Source of the DNA: Strongylocentrotus droebachiensis
Taxonomy: Eukaryota; Echinodermata; Echinoidea; Camarodonta; Strongylocentrotidae
DNA: 64,000 nt
Assembly (NCBI GenBank): GCA_035222895.1
Contig: JAVYIG010002217.1
Location: 62,001 to 126,000, forward strand
Direction: 5' to 3'
How positions within the stretch are numbered: position 1 is the stretch's first letter; the number at the start of each line of letters is the position of its first letter. Shown piece by piece: positions 27,501-42,800 of the stretch. The position numbers and the translations under genes were made by a program. The notes under the pieces are model-generated. The model had not been told where the DNA came from. It worked only from the letters and a program-made list of their open reading frames with translations, and did no database searches.

Positions 27501-30500
27501 GGAAAAGGTAAGTCCTTTGATTGGTACAGGTGAAAGGGAACTGAGCTATAGGTGTCCTCAACCCACAGTCTGTTCAGTTTCCGTCCAAGCCACTCGAATC
27601 CCTTCACTGGGTGTTGGACAACGACAGGATCTGAATTCAAATTGTAGGTTTCGCTACCCAAGAGATTGGTTGCTATCACCGAAACTGGGTAGATGCCTGG
27701 TTCTCGATACTTATGATTACGTGTGCGCTTTCCTCCAATGTCGATGTCCACAATGCTTCCATCCTTGAAGTCCCATTCCCAGGTGACCCTTGACCCCCAG
27801 CTGATGGAAGCTGTGATCTCCCCGTGGTCTCCTACACGGATGTGAGGCCTTGGACAGACAAGCACCAGGTCCAGGATTGGTTTCTCCATCTCAATATCCG
27901 CTTCAAAGATCATGAAGCTCACAAGGTTGGAGATATTGATGTAGACAGAATAAGGACCCGTCTTGGCCAGTGGCATGTGCTGCTGGACTGGATTGGAAAC
28001 CGCAATGGGAAACTCCTCTACTGGCTTGATCTTGGAAGTGAATTCATATGCCACATTAGCATCGGTTGGAGGAGTGCTCTGGTCCCCAGTGTACTCGTAT
28101 TCAAAGAGGATAGTACCAACTTCCTGGTATGGAATTACTCCCGGAGAATGGAAGGTCATCTCTAAATTTTCCACAGGATTCTGGACCTTGATCAATATCC
28201 ATACCAGCTCATCACTAACAGCACTTGTACAGTGGATTGTCACGTTGTAATCAGCCGCAACGTCGTAAGAATGCCACTCCAAGAACTGGTCACTCCAGCT
28301 TCGCCTCATTTCAACTTCTTCATAGGTGTTGGAATCGCCATCATCAAAATCCATGACCATGGTGAGGTCGGATCCTACCTTCATGTCAAAGGCTATTGAA
28401 ATGGAGTCATGAGGCATAATGTACATTTCTGAGACCCACATCATGAGGTCCTTGATCGCATATTCCACTTGGACGGTGACTACATCGGTGAAGGGTCCAC
28501 TCACCAAGTTCAATGTTGTCAATGACAAGTCGTAGAATCCACGATCGCTGTATTTATCAGGTGGTATAACAATGTAGCCTTCCCCGATGGCATCGTTCAT
28601 GTAGTACAGTGATTCATTTGTCAAATCTAGAGCGATACTAGCGAACTCGCCCTCAAAGGACAGGTTGGTTCCAGTATCAAATAGAACACCAATAAGAGAT
28701 GATTCTCCAAAGCTGAGTGGGGGAGGTTCTACGAGACGGAAACTTGTGATTTCGATCTGAACCACAGCAGTAGTGTTGAGGGTTGCCCAGCTGACTCTGT
28801 TAGATGCATTGATGGTCACTGGATAGTAGCCAATTGATTCATAGATAGTCACCACGCTGGCAGTCAAACCTATAACATAAAACAAACATATCCTCTGTCA
28901 AAAATATATTACATTCAACAAAATGTGAGAGTAATACTTACACAGGCATGCTGGTATTGATACAATATTTATGCATAATAATCATAATATCAGAGGAATA
29001 GATATTTAAGATATTTCAGTGTGCAGCAAGTAGGAGAGTTTTCATGAGATAAATCACAGTCGACTGACCAACTGCCAATATGAGATTCGCATAGATTTAG
29101 TGATCACATCTTTCAACTTTCTTAACTATCACTCAAATCTAAATAGATATCCCATTCTGTCTGTGTTTTTCTGCTTTTACAAAACAAATCTTGAACCATC
29201 AAAAAGGTTAGAGTCCTCCTTGTTATTTGTTCAAACTTATTTTTTACTTTCCTCTGCTTGCTGTCCCCTCTACATATATCCTGCGCTCTAGTATACTGTT
29301 TTATAAGATGATTACGTGGATCCTAATCAAATGATTGGTTGAGAGCGTACACGTGACCAGGCATTTTTTTTGCCTAACACGTAATTTTTATAATGACCGG
29401 TCATTATCAAATGCTACTGACCGGTCATTAGTAAAATCATGTTATAAAACATCATTTTATAAAACAAATAAAACATAATCTTATAAAACAAATAATACAC
29501 ATAATTTTGTTTGGGTATTAGTAAAATTACCCACACTTGGTACCTTCAAAACAGTCATGTTACAAAGACTGTTCCAAAGGTATTTTGTGTGTGTAATTCT
29601 TACTAATGCCTTCACTGCTGTGTATTATTTGTTAACTAGTACCAAACAGTCTCTCGTAAGATGCCTCACGTTAATTGTGCTAGACTATTTTAACTTTCTC
29701 AAATTGACTCTCCTGACTAACCTTCATGTATTGCTTCCATACGAGTCTCCAGTCCATAGTCTTGAATCAAGGCAGTCACATTGAGCTCCTCGTCATGCTT
29801 CAAGAAGAATGTGGGCACAATACCATCTCCAATGTTGATCTCAAAAGTCACATTGGTACCTGTAACATTAATGATTCAAAAAGAAAAAGAATGGGTACAA
29901 ATTTTAACTCAAAAGAATATAAGTGGAATACTAAATATAATTATGGATAGAAATGTTGATTTAAATTTAAAAGAATGACAGGTTGTAGTCTTTCAAATCA
30001 GAGGCAGAGAGTATCTACCAATACTGTATAATTAAATTGGAAAAAATTGAGCATGATCATTATTTTATTGGAAAAATAGAACAAAAATATTATCAGAATC
30101 AATAATCTCCTGAAATAATGATAATAGCAATAATGATAATGATACAATAAAATTACATTTGCCTTTTAACATTGATTCCTTTACTAAAGGCAAGCATCAC
30201 AGGAATGGAATCAAGACTGCTGTCTAACACATTTATACTATACAACAAGTATTTTGGAAGTAATGTAATTTTTATTTGATTTAATGTCAGTTGCAAACCA
30301 TCTAAATTCAAGGTTAGTATCCTACAAAGTTAGTAGTCAGAAAATGTTAGTACTATACTATCACAAAATCAATAGAAAACTGGAGGAATCTGTGGGGTCT
30401 AGGAGGTAGAGATCACATACCTTCGGACATGCCAAAATTGATGACCGATTCAGCCCCAAACTTCTTTGGAGTGACAGGGTATTCAGACCAGGTGGTAGCT

Positions 30501-33500
30501 GGAATAGAGTCCTTCCATTCAAACTCCTTCACAGTGTCTTGAAGGACTATGAATTTCTGTTTGTGATAAAGTTATGACAATGTAAGTCTCTTACAGGGTT
30601 TTTAAAAAAAATGTCAGCAAATGTCTTGAATAACTGTGAATTTTTGTTTAAAATAATATGGAAAAAATCACACAATTTAAAGTCGTCCGAAAAACTATGA
30701 AAACACTATGAATTTCTGTATACAATTACTTGTTATTGGACAGAGGGAGCTACCTCCTATAAACCCTTCTGGAGATAACGATACTTTGGGATTACCAAAT
30801 GCCTGAATAAAACAACACCTGTAGATATTTTTTGCACTATTAATGAACCAATGCTACAAAAATAACTGTAATTCATTAAATCCAACTGTTATATTTGATT
30901 GCTTACTTTACTTCAAATTATATCTTCTTGTATGCTTATCACAAGAAATAGAAACTTCTATTCAATGTCTTGGAGCTTGTAAGGCTGTGAGATTAAAAAA
31001 GAAACATACAATTCAAAGTGAAAAAAGTAAATTTTGGTTGAAAAAAGCTACTTCTTTTCGAAGACACAGATATGAAATATGCGTTATGTCACTGACTGCA
31101 TAAAATAAGGCTTATACTTGGAAAACTGATCATGATTGTGTCATCTATTGCTTACCTCCACAATGACTCTACTGATGTCGTTATAAGCAATGACTGTGAT
31201 GTTATAAACTCCATCGCTAGGCCATGTATACGTGATGGTTGTATTCTTTGTGAAGATTTCATCTCCGTTCCCAAGCAGCCATAGGTAGTTCACTTCAGTG
31301 CCCGGGTGAGGCTCAACGCTCAAGGTCTCTTCCTCCGTTGTTATAGCTAACAAATGAAATATGAAATAAGTTAATGGATTTTAAATACGTATCTGAAAGA
31401 ATAAACCATTTACAGTGTCCACATGGTACAGAATGAAACCATTAGCTGCAATGGCCAACCGTAATATTAGCTCATTTCAATAGACTACCATTAATCTCAA
31501 AAGAATTACTTTAAAAGAATGGAAATATCACTCCATTGCATTTTTGTACAGGAAGTTTACTCTTTCAGGAATCTAAGAAAACTGTCTTGACTTTCTGATT
31601 GTTAAGCATTTCAGAGTTCTTGCTTGCAGCATATTTTTGTTTTTTAATCATTGTGCATTATTCTTGATGGTTGTTGCTGACCTAACAGGTGCTCTGTACC
31701 TATCACCAAAGATACAGGGTTAGGGAAAGTGCTTGACGTCAGGAGTGGAATTTGTTCGCACTTACCCAGTTCTACTGCGACAATGACTACATCTTTGATG
31801 ACATGCTGCACCTTGAGAGTCTGATTATCACTAATCCAGTCAGAGAGAGTATTATTGACTTTCAGTGTGACCTCTCGGCGATTCGTCTCCTCAGAGTAGT
31901 TATGATACACATGCAGCATCGAGGGACGCACCACGTGTGCCTTCAAAGCATGTTTGTAAGCATGCGCAGATGCACCCGATTCTTTGTAGACGATGTAGCT
32001 TCCGGAGAGACGGCTACCATAGTTGGCGGTTGTGGCGAGGATTTCGTAACCATCGACTTCAGCATCAGCGTCGACATAGGCGAGTTTCCCTTGATTGGAG
32101 TTGTACCAACCAATAATGTCGCCCTCTTTGACTTCAACATAGTCTGATGGATCCAGATTGATGAAGTTCCGTCCAGTTTCAGTGATGCTGTGTGTGTACT
32201 GTAACAAGGACAAGACAAGATTTATGCGACCATTGATTTAATGATTGCAGTACTAGTGCACTGAATATATTTCTTTATTTGAACAAAAAATATGATTTTA
32301 TGACCAATTGTTTAACATATCTTATTTCAATATTGAATTTGATGAGTATCATAACACACTTAACAACCAAAATTAAAAATTAAAAGTGACTTTATAAGTC
32401 AATATTTGAGTGTGGAACTTGAACCCCCCCTCCCCCCCCCCCCCCAAAAAAAAAATGGAACGTTTCACGATTTTGAGAGTCATCCTTAAGCATTGTTCCA
32501 ACACTTGATAGAAACTGGTGACTATAATTTTGAAAACGATACTTGTTGTCTGAGATGAATTTTTTTACTTCTGAAACCGACTGTAGAATGGAAATATATT
32601 CAGTGCTCGTTCTGGGATACAGTACAGTCAACTGGGACGAAACAAAATAGTTCACTTCCTCAAACTTTTATTTAGAATGACTCAAATTAACAAATCAAAG
32701 TCTAAGGCCAAGGGTTTACTTATATTGTTCCACATGCCATCATATTAATCAAATTCACACAAAGTGCAAACCATCTCCACTCCCTGGATACTTACCTCCA
32801 TCACAAAGTCATAGTCGACCTGGAGAGCGGTGTATACAGTCTCCCCAGCCAGCGTGTTGTCATCGTTCTTGATGCAGTCTCGTGCTGCGAAGCTGTAGCG
32901 TCCAGTGTCTCCACAGCTCTTGGCAAAGATACTATCATGATCCTGGCAGTCCATCCAATGCTTGATGCATGTGAAGGTACGCAGGCAGAATGCATATGTT
33001 GCTTCGCATTTTGGTCGGTATACCTGCATTGGAAGTACAGAGAAATATATATTGATCTAAATGTAAAACATTCATATTCATATTCATTAAGCACTCGATT
33101 CCCGGTCGCGCGGTCGCGGTCTTAGCCTCCAACTTATAAAGCAGACGCAGGCAGCAGGATTATGCCGATCGGGCACGCATCGCGTCGCCAGGAAGAATAT
33201 TTGGACCTAAAAAAAAGAAGTAGATCTATTGTAATGTGTTCAAGATCATTCTTGCAAACTACTCCATTCAAATTACTCTCTGCTTATCACTGCACTGTAC
33301 AGACACATTTATATAGCCATATACTTACGATGGAATCGGGAGAGAAAGAGTCGCAAACTCAGCCATTGTAAAAAAAAAATGTACTGAGCTTCAACTCAAG
33401 TTTACGTACGACGTGACTTTGAAATACGATACGGTACCCGTAGTTTCTAATTCAGTGAAGAAAAAAAAAGTTAAATTGTTTCATATTTTTCTATTCAACC

Positions 33501-36500
33501 ATACATCGAAGATCTTCCAGTAGTTGTGAAAAATTAAAACGTTCAACATTTTATATATTCATAATAAATACTCAAAATTGTGCTAAACTTGTATCTGGAG
33601 CAACCTTGTAGAGATTGCCACAACTCGACTTGAGCCTCAAGTTGAGGTTAACGCACGATACCATGGAAGAAAGGCTATTTTTCCTTTTAACGACGGGTAT
33701 TCCCCTTTGAGAAAAAAAATAGTACAATGTTTACATACAATTTTTTCCCGTGATCGCAAGCTTTGGTTAAAAAATGAAACTGTTGTGATCCAAATCAACA
33801 GACCTGTAAGTAGATGGTTCCAGTAGAAATAGCTTCAAACTCCCAAGCAACCAAAAATCCGTCTCGTTTGAAGTAGTGATTAGGTTTGAGGTAAACACGA
33901 CTTGTTGGTTGATTATTGAGGTCGATGTTGTGTTCAACCATGTCACCATAAAATAGTGTTTCAGCATCTAAAAAAAGAAAAGTAATTTAAAAATGAAATA
34001 GATGTAATCGTATATTTGATCTGTTTCCGATTGAGAATAATTCTTAAATTCTCTATTTCTTAACAAGTAAAAGATATATCGTATAATTTGTCTTATTTGT
34101 TCTCCAATTTTTCTCAAACCATTGAATTGTTTCTCAAATTGTTTTGCTTCTATCAAAACCAATTTAATATCAGGATGGACTTCCCCTTTAAGTTGTCTGG
34201 CTTTTCATGATAATCATAATAAGAACGGTTTTCCCTATTTATGTGATACACAGCAATAAGAATTTTTTTAAAGCTCTTTGTCGTTCTGTTTTGATGTATT
34301 GTGATAATAAAATCACGTTTAAGCATTTTGTTGATGAAATTTATATATAAACATAATGTTTCTTGATTTGTTTGTATATACATGTATATGTATAGGCCTA
34401 TATATGCAACAACGATTCTGATTTTTTTTTAAATCTGAAATGACTTGCCAAATGTGACAGTGAAAAACATTATGTAGGCATATACAATATAGGTGATAAA
34501 AATGAAATGTAGGCCTATAACTTTCAGGAGAAAAAAAATCGTACCTATGATGTCAAAGGTCACGACCCGATCATCACCGAAGTCAACCTGAGCAGTCATA
34601 TTGGTTCCCTGGTAAACCCAGAACTTGCAGCCAAATACTGTGTTATATTCCACAGCTGGAGGACAGTCCACCATCACCGATGTGAGGTTCGTTTCCATGG
34701 TAACGATGGTTGTTTGAGATTCCTCGTTCAACCAGAGATCTGTTGCTGTACCGGTCAGGAGGTAAGAACGAGGCTCGCTGAAAGAAAGGTAATAATAATA
34801 ATAATAAAAATATTCGGTTCTTGTATAGCGCATATCACATTATACATCGTCTCTATGCGCTTCCAAAGAGCTTTGGAAATTATTGCCCTAACCATGGAGC
34901 TATAAGCAATATATTTCTCTTATAGCTCCATGCCCTAACTTTAGCTCCGGCAGCCGTAATCAGCGCACAGTACATTTCAAGGAATAATTTTACCAGGTAT
35001 CCATGTACACCACCTGGGTCGAGTCTGGCAAATGTAGATTAATATCTTGCCAAAAGACATTAGTGCCGCGGCGGGACTCGAACCGCGGACAATGTGATCC
35101 AACAACAATTATCAACTATATTTATCTATAAGGTGACCTTTTTGCTCTTTTTTTCTTTTGCCGTTTTGCCTTTCTCCTTTTAAATTCAGGATAATTCAAT
35201 ACTTTCATCAACGAATGATGAATTGTTACCACATGATCTGATAACGTTTTCAATGTTGTATCCAGCTAATATGAAAGTCGTGAAAAATAACCAAGGACAA
35301 TATGACAGAAAATTCCCCTTTCGCTCTCATTACGAGCCTAATATTTCATAATCCTCGGAATAAGAAATCAAGGAACCTATACAATATTTAAAGTTAATCG
35401 ATTCCCATTCACTACAAAAAACACTTTACACATTACCCTATCATCTACCTGTGTCTGCTAAATTTTCTACCATTCTACTGGTCCGCCAATCTATATACAG
35501 TGATCTATAGCCTATACAGTGAGCTATCTACTGTCTATTAACCAATATATATATATCCATATTTCCATCCTTCTTTCTATCTGTCTGTCTATCTATCTAC
35601 TTATTTGATTTGTTTTTTTATCATCCGGTCATCCGTTTGTCTATCTGTCTGACTGTATGTTTACTCATCCATGTCATGCACCTTATACATCCCTTTGAAT
35701 TGAGTGGGAATAATTTCATACCTATAGCTATGTGCATATATCCCGCTGTCGAGCCCACTATCCGAGAACCCATCACCATAGTCGAAACTATATGTCACTC
35801 CTGTCCCTCGAGTTACGTTGCCGAAAAGGTCCACAGACTCATAAGTCACTTGAAGATCTGCATAATTTTAAATCAGAGAAACATCAATATAATGAATTAT
35901 TGAGACATCGATTAAAAAGAATTTGGGAAAAAACGCTTTGAATTATATATGTTGAAAGAAATAATTCCCCCCTCACTACAGGCTGATAATGCTCTCCTAT
36001 TTTTACGTTGGTTGAGAATGAGTTCTGTAGATTTTAGGCCCGTCTTATTCTCAAGCGATTTTGGGATCGAAAGGGAAGAGTCTAGGACATTATGAAGTAC
36101 GTGGTGTTCAAAGCCGCTCCAAGGTGTTGGGAACCCCATAGTCGACAAAAATTTGATGGCAAAATTTCACTTAAATTGTTTCATAATGTGAAAGAGGATG
36201 CCATTTAAGACAAACTTTTGCAAAGATTCCTCCCCCCAAAATGTGTTGAAGACAAATATTGACAAAAGAATGCATCATTTGGGTTTTCTGTTGTACTCAG
36301 AAAACCTAAATTTTGAATTCTTTCATCAATATTCGACTTTAGAGGGGCTTTAACCTGGTAAACTGCGTAAAGGTGATGGTGTTGTTGTTTTCTATACATT
36401 GCGATGGTTACAAACATGGTATATGACTGTATTTCATTATGTATCGCCTCGTAATTAAAACATGGTAAAATCTCGTTCTAATGGTGTACAAATCGGTTGC

Positions 36501-39500
36501 CCTTTTAATATGTACACGTTCGTATATAATCTGTTATATCGGACGGCTCAGAGAAAGTTGTGTCGAAATTATTGATTCTGCAGATAGGGGCGAAGTGCGG
36601 GGCAGTTGTATTGTAAGGTCCATTTTAGAGTGCTTCAAAGACATTGTAAAAATCGATATCTCAGGAACTCTCTGTGCAGATCTCTCTCTCTCTCCCCCCC
36701 CCCCCCTCTCTCTCTCTCTCTCTTCTTTTTCTTTCAATTTCGGTGCCTGTGAGAGGAGTAGTCTTTAAGGGTTTGGTACTTCAAGAAAATCGATGTATTT
36801 TTGAGTTTTTTGTGCAGAAGGATCGAAATGTGTATAAAATGCTGAGAGGGGGCTGGGTCTATGGGTTACGCTGTAGGTCGGAATTGGAAACAGAGACATT
36901 GCTTCCTTAATCCCAAGTAAGAGTTATGAAGTTGTGAAATGGTTTGCGGGAACATGCAGCGTAAAGAGATTCTTTTTTAGAATAAACGATGTATATAGTA
37001 TAATCATAGTACGTTCGTAAGACGCCTCATTTATTGAAATTAAATGCTCAAGGTGCACTTTTGCAAACAAATTAAATCACTTATAAGCATATGCATTATA
37101 AACAAAACAACAGGAGTAAGAAAGAACATACCAAAATGAAAGAAAATAGTGTCTCTACTTACCGACTGAATCGAGGGTGTATCCTTTGACCACCTCTGGG
37201 GTGGTAAAGATCTGGTTGTAGAGGAACCCACCACAGGTGAAATACTCGTTACCCTCGCAGGAATAGTCACATAGGGTAGAGTTGCCCACCCCATAGTCAC
37301 CGTACGAGTTACTGCAAAAACACAGATTCCCCTGTTGGACTCCAGCATATCTGGGCATTAGAAAAGAGGAGGGGGAATTATTTACATGTTCGTTTTATTT
37401 GATACGGTATATGGTAAGAAAACGGAACAATAGTAGAAATGAAGAGAGGATTCGGGAATGTCATAAAGATTGGGCTTATATTTTTGAAAGTTGCCCAAGT
37501 GATATTTGCTTTACTATAACCTGATCCCACGGAATGCTAAAATATTTTTCGATTATCGCAAGTCTTATAAGACATGCTCTGACTTGACTGTTAACAGAAA
37601 TATTATAACTATACAAAACGAACACCGCCATCATGTCTGAAATGATAATTCTGTGCTCATAACTTTCTCATAGTTATAGGTGTCGCTTTGCCTTTTAGAA
37701 CGGGATGTCAAATCAAATTTGCAGACAATTAAAGAGAAAAGGTAACTTTGCCTCGCATCCAAAACAAAATCATTGATTTAGCTCATGTTGCTTAGGTCAG
37801 TCAAGAATCCCATTTATCCCATGAAGTATATATAAAAATGGATTTTTAAATTTTACGTCAAAAAATCCCGTGACTTGCAAATTAAATTTGCGGAGTGCAG
37901 TAATTACATTTCTTTTTAACCGACTTTAACCGAAAATTAAAAATGCACTAAGGAGAATCATGAAAATAATTAAAACTATGCAACAAAGTAAAAACGAGTG
38001 AATAACAGTAAGAAAATAGTTTTCGCGGGAACATTCATGAGGATTATTGTTTTTATTCTATACACACTAAGAAAAAATGGTGCAAGCATGCACCTTTAGG
38101 GGTGCAAACCGATGCAACAATAGCAGCACCTTTAGGGGTTAAATCCTGCACCCTTTAAAAGGGTGCCAGATTGAACCTTTTAGGGGAAATAGTACCCTTT
38201 ATGGTTCATTCCTGCACCGTTAGGGGTGCAAACCGATGCAACACTAGCAGCACCTTTATGTGTTCAATCCTGCACCCTTTAAGAGGGTGCCAGATTGCAC
38301 CTTTTAGGAAACATGTTAGTACCCTTAATGGTTCAATCCTGCTCCATTAGGGGTGCAAACCGATGCAATAGCAGCACCTTTAGGGGTTCAATCCTGCACC
38401 CTTTAAAAGGTGCAATCCTGCACCCATCATCGAGGAATGCTGGTAAAATTTGCTCGTACACAAATACATATTAAACATGCATGATGTTTCTTGGTTAGTA
38501 ATCATATAATCAATATATCTATTGCTAAAACGTGAATGTAATTGTAACATGATCAGACAAAATAATCTATTGGTTAATGATTGCCAAAGGAAAATACAGA
38601 TCACAAAATTGATGTGCATTGTCATAATTTGCTTAACAAATCATGATAAATGTATTTTTATGTGAATAGTGGAAAGGTATCATGAATATGCATGCAATAT
38701 GCAAACTTTTATTTTTGCACCCTTTTTTGGTCGATAGGGTTCATTTTTGTGGGAAGGGTGCAAAATCTTATATTGCACCCTTTTTTGAACCCCTTTTCCT
38801 TCAATAGGGTTCATTTTTATGTAAAGGGTGCAAACTCTTATTCTGCACCCTTTTTTGCACCCTTTTTTCTTAGAGTGTAAGGTTACCTACCTCGAGCTCA
38901 TAAAAGTACAAGCGTGATAAGGGATGTACTGACCTCACTTACGGTTTTCATTTTTGGCGTTTTCGCCCTAAAGATTACCCTTTGATGTAAAGTAAACATC
39001 CGAGAGGCATGAGGAACGATAATTTTATTGAAGAAAATCATTGGAGTTTGTTTAATACATTATATTTAGTTCGAAAGTAACTGTGTGTAGTCTACTTGGA
39101 AGGGTCTAGTTCTGAATTGAGTTTTAGTAGCTAAGTTTTTCCTCAACTCAAGAAACCAATGAGCAATCTGGGAATGGATGTTGACTCACGGGTATGCTAA
39201 TTGAGCGCAAGAAGAGATACATTTAATCCTGGTCATCTCTGAAAGGGAGAAATGACCGGCCGATACCGACATCTCACGCTCTGCTACGTTGTCAGGGTAA
39301 CATCCCTTGTATCCTGTAAAAATACAAGAAGACAGAGAATTCATGATCATCACCATCATCATCATCATCATCATCATAAACTAAAATGTCGTTCAAGCAA
39401 AAGCACGTTATAATTTAAGAAAACGCGCAGTCTCCATGCTTTCTAATCAATGAAATTAACTCGTAACTAATAATATAGTACATGTATATCGTCGGCTGCC

Positions 39501-39859
39501 AGTAACATCATAATTTATCCTATTTTGGATATTTCCCTTTTTTTTTTAATTCATCATTACGATTGTAGTCTACTATCAACTATCATCTTCATTATAATTA
39601 TCATCGTCGTCGTCATCGTAACCATCATTTTTCATCATCGTGATGAGCCAATATCGCCATTATCAATATAATCATTATCATCTTCATCATCATCATTATC
39701 ATAATCGTGATGAGCCGTATCGCCATTATCAATATCATCATCATCATCATCATCATCACCGTCATCATCATCATCATCACCGTCATCATCACCATCATCA
39801 TCATCATCATCACCGTCATCATCATCATCATCATCACCGTCATCATCACCATCATCATC

Positions 39860-39891
<32 letters not shown>

Positions 39892-42800
39892 CATCATCAA
39901 TCACAACTGTATCGTTGGGAGCTGAGATAACCACTTACCGAACGGTGACAGCATAGCTTGAAGTGAATACGCCCTGCTCAAGTCGCTGCCGACGGTGAAA
40001 GTATCTCCGACCACATAGCTGCTATAAGCAGTGTCGTCATGGCCTGCATATTTCATAGTCATGATCTCCGTCCCGCTACTGGTCCATCGAAGACATGACC
40101 CTGCACTGTTCCATCTCCAACCTATCAGGTCACCGGGGTTATAGGTCAGCCACTCAGATTCATCCTCAATCAGATGCGTGACCTGGAAAGATGATTTAAA
40201 AAGAAATACCAATATCAATATGAGAAATTATTCTTTTAAAGCCCCACTGTACTACTTGAAGCTACTTGCTCCCTCTTTATAGAACACAATGCCTAATCGG
40301 TGACCGTTATTCCCCATGATCCTCTTTTTCTTATGTTAATTGAGAGCTGATTTGATGAGATAGCCACCTGTTTGTGACCACGCTGGGTGGTCTAATCCCT
40401 CCTGGCCAAACAAGTACAGGCGGTCTTAAAAATAAGTATTTGCTTTCATAACTTGCTAAACATTCATATTTTGGCGTCCTCATTCCTGTCCGTTTGATCA
40501 TTGTTTATTTAAATATCGCAATTAGTCGGATGAACATATTATAATTAAGATTTGTTATTAGCATGATAAGTCAGATAGAGATACTGAATGACGGGGAGGG
40601 GATGGGGGGGGGGGGTAGGCAAAACACTACATCCAGGCTCTTTATAGGGCGGTAAATGGTTGGAGCCATCAGAACGGTTCGAGATGGGCACAATATTTCG
40701 AATAATGCTTTGTTGGGCAAGCACAGATTAGAAGAATATACGCCATGTTGTGACCAACTGAAACCAAGTTGGCCAAACTCTGTGTATAGATGGCCCTTGG
40801 ATTCAGTTCTTGATTATGCGTTTTCTTTTAGAAGCAGAGGGAATTAATCTTATCCTCCATATAAGTCCTACCTCTTCGTTCAGGCGATGTCCTGATTCGA
40901 TATTGGTTTCGCTGATGAGGGTGAACTGGGTGGTAGAACCATCGATCGGACGGTATATACCGGGTCGAAATCCACCACTGGCCCCAGCAGCCCAGTACGT
41001 CCAACCTGAAATAAAGTGACCATTAAAGGGATTGCAGAAAATATGTAGTGTAATCACTATTCTTAAAGTAAAGCCAACAGATACATCCTTAAAGAAATAT
41101 GGGATATGTTGAAGTCAACAGAATATCACAAAAGATCGTTTTGAGATATATAGTGTGCGTTGAAATGCATCACATTTTATATAAAACGAAACTTATTAAG
41201 TACTTCCTTTAAGGAAAAAAAGAAACCCATTTGAATATCTACTGACGCCGATAGCTCTAAAGCATGCAATGCTCTTTACATTTTGTAGGTGCTTTTAGTA
41301 TTTACGATAATCATAATTCCTCTGCAAAAAGCCAGAAAAACGCTACTTTATTTACTTTGGTAGGACCATTCAGACTCTTAAAAGACTGGTTTGCTACTAT
41401 ACTCTAATGAATATACTCGTTAGTTTGTCTATTGCTGCACAAGTCATTATATTTTTCAAGCATAAATAAATTAATGAAAATTAATGGTCAAATGAAATGA
41501 AATTATCAATTTCTCTTAAGTTACCTCTAACTATGATCATAATTTCCAATATTTGATTTATAATGAAACGGAAACAAATGAATAGAATGAAAGGAATGAT
41601 ATAGGACGAAAGAGAAAGATTAATTTTCTGACCTTTGACCTGTCCATAGCACTCGAATGGAAGACTAGTCATTATCATGACGTAGTTTCCGCCATCATTA
41701 CTAGACCTTGAACCCACAACAGGACCATGAGTTTCTGATGCACAATCAAAGGTAAAATCTGAAAAACAGAAAATGGTAGATACGTAATTCGTAAGAAACC
41801 ATGGAAACGTAAAACATCAAATGAATGCGTATAACAAGCAACAAGCCAAAAGGTAGCAAAGACATTAAGGAAACACAACTAGAGGAATTCATCATATCTA
41901 TTTTTCTTTTTAAGAATCAAATGCTACCAAGAAATTTCATGATAAAGAGATATGTGTCTTTTTCTTGTATCATCATGGTCAAAGAGAAACAAATGCCACC
42001 ACAACAAGCGTCATTATAATTATATAGCACATCTGAGTGGACCAAAAAATTGAATTCTTTCCCGAATCCAACCGGCTTTGAATGTTTGCTTTCCTGGCCT
42101 CATACTGAATAAGATTAAAATGATTCACTATAAGTCACTATTCTTGCTATGGAGAAATTGAACTGCTCTTAATCGCTAACATAATTCGAATGTGCCCACC
42201 ACATTTTCTCGATATATTTTTGTCGAACCAAAAAGAACAACTTCATAAACATTTTCTTCCTCATATCAACAACATACCGTCGTCATCAAAGACAGCTTTG
42301 ATAGAGTAGGACTTGGTATCCGTGGAACTGATTGTATACACAAAACCAGGGCTGTGGGCTGTGCCGTAGTCACTGATCGCGGCGTAATGGTGGGCCACGG
42401 CGTCGAATCCCTTGTCGTAGTTGAGCGCTGGACTCGAAAACCGAAACCCGATCTTGTCACCCGGTTGAAATTGGATCTTATCAGCGGCATCGACATCGTA
42501 AATGGTGTATCCACCGGTCGTTCCCGGTATCGTGTTCTCGCCGACGAGCTTCCAGTAGTTCCCGGATTGCAATCGCCATACCCCGGGTTTGAACGGCTGG
42601 TTGTTCGTACTGGAAGATGGTGATGAGTATAACATGTTTAAGTTTTAAGTTTGGTCAACATCAAGCCATTGATTGATCTTTTGTTATGTTTTATATAATA
42701 TTTTGACTGAGATTTCGGTCAGTAAACTTCCTAATCCCGCTCCTGAAGTAGACCATTTCGACTTGGGGGAGCTGTCGGAACAAATTCGTCTAAATTTTAG

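Noticed and set aside
35068..35107. tRNA gene
   Set aside because: A strong B-box arm is present but no acceptor stem or anticodon arm could be paired; it fits a SINE head better.
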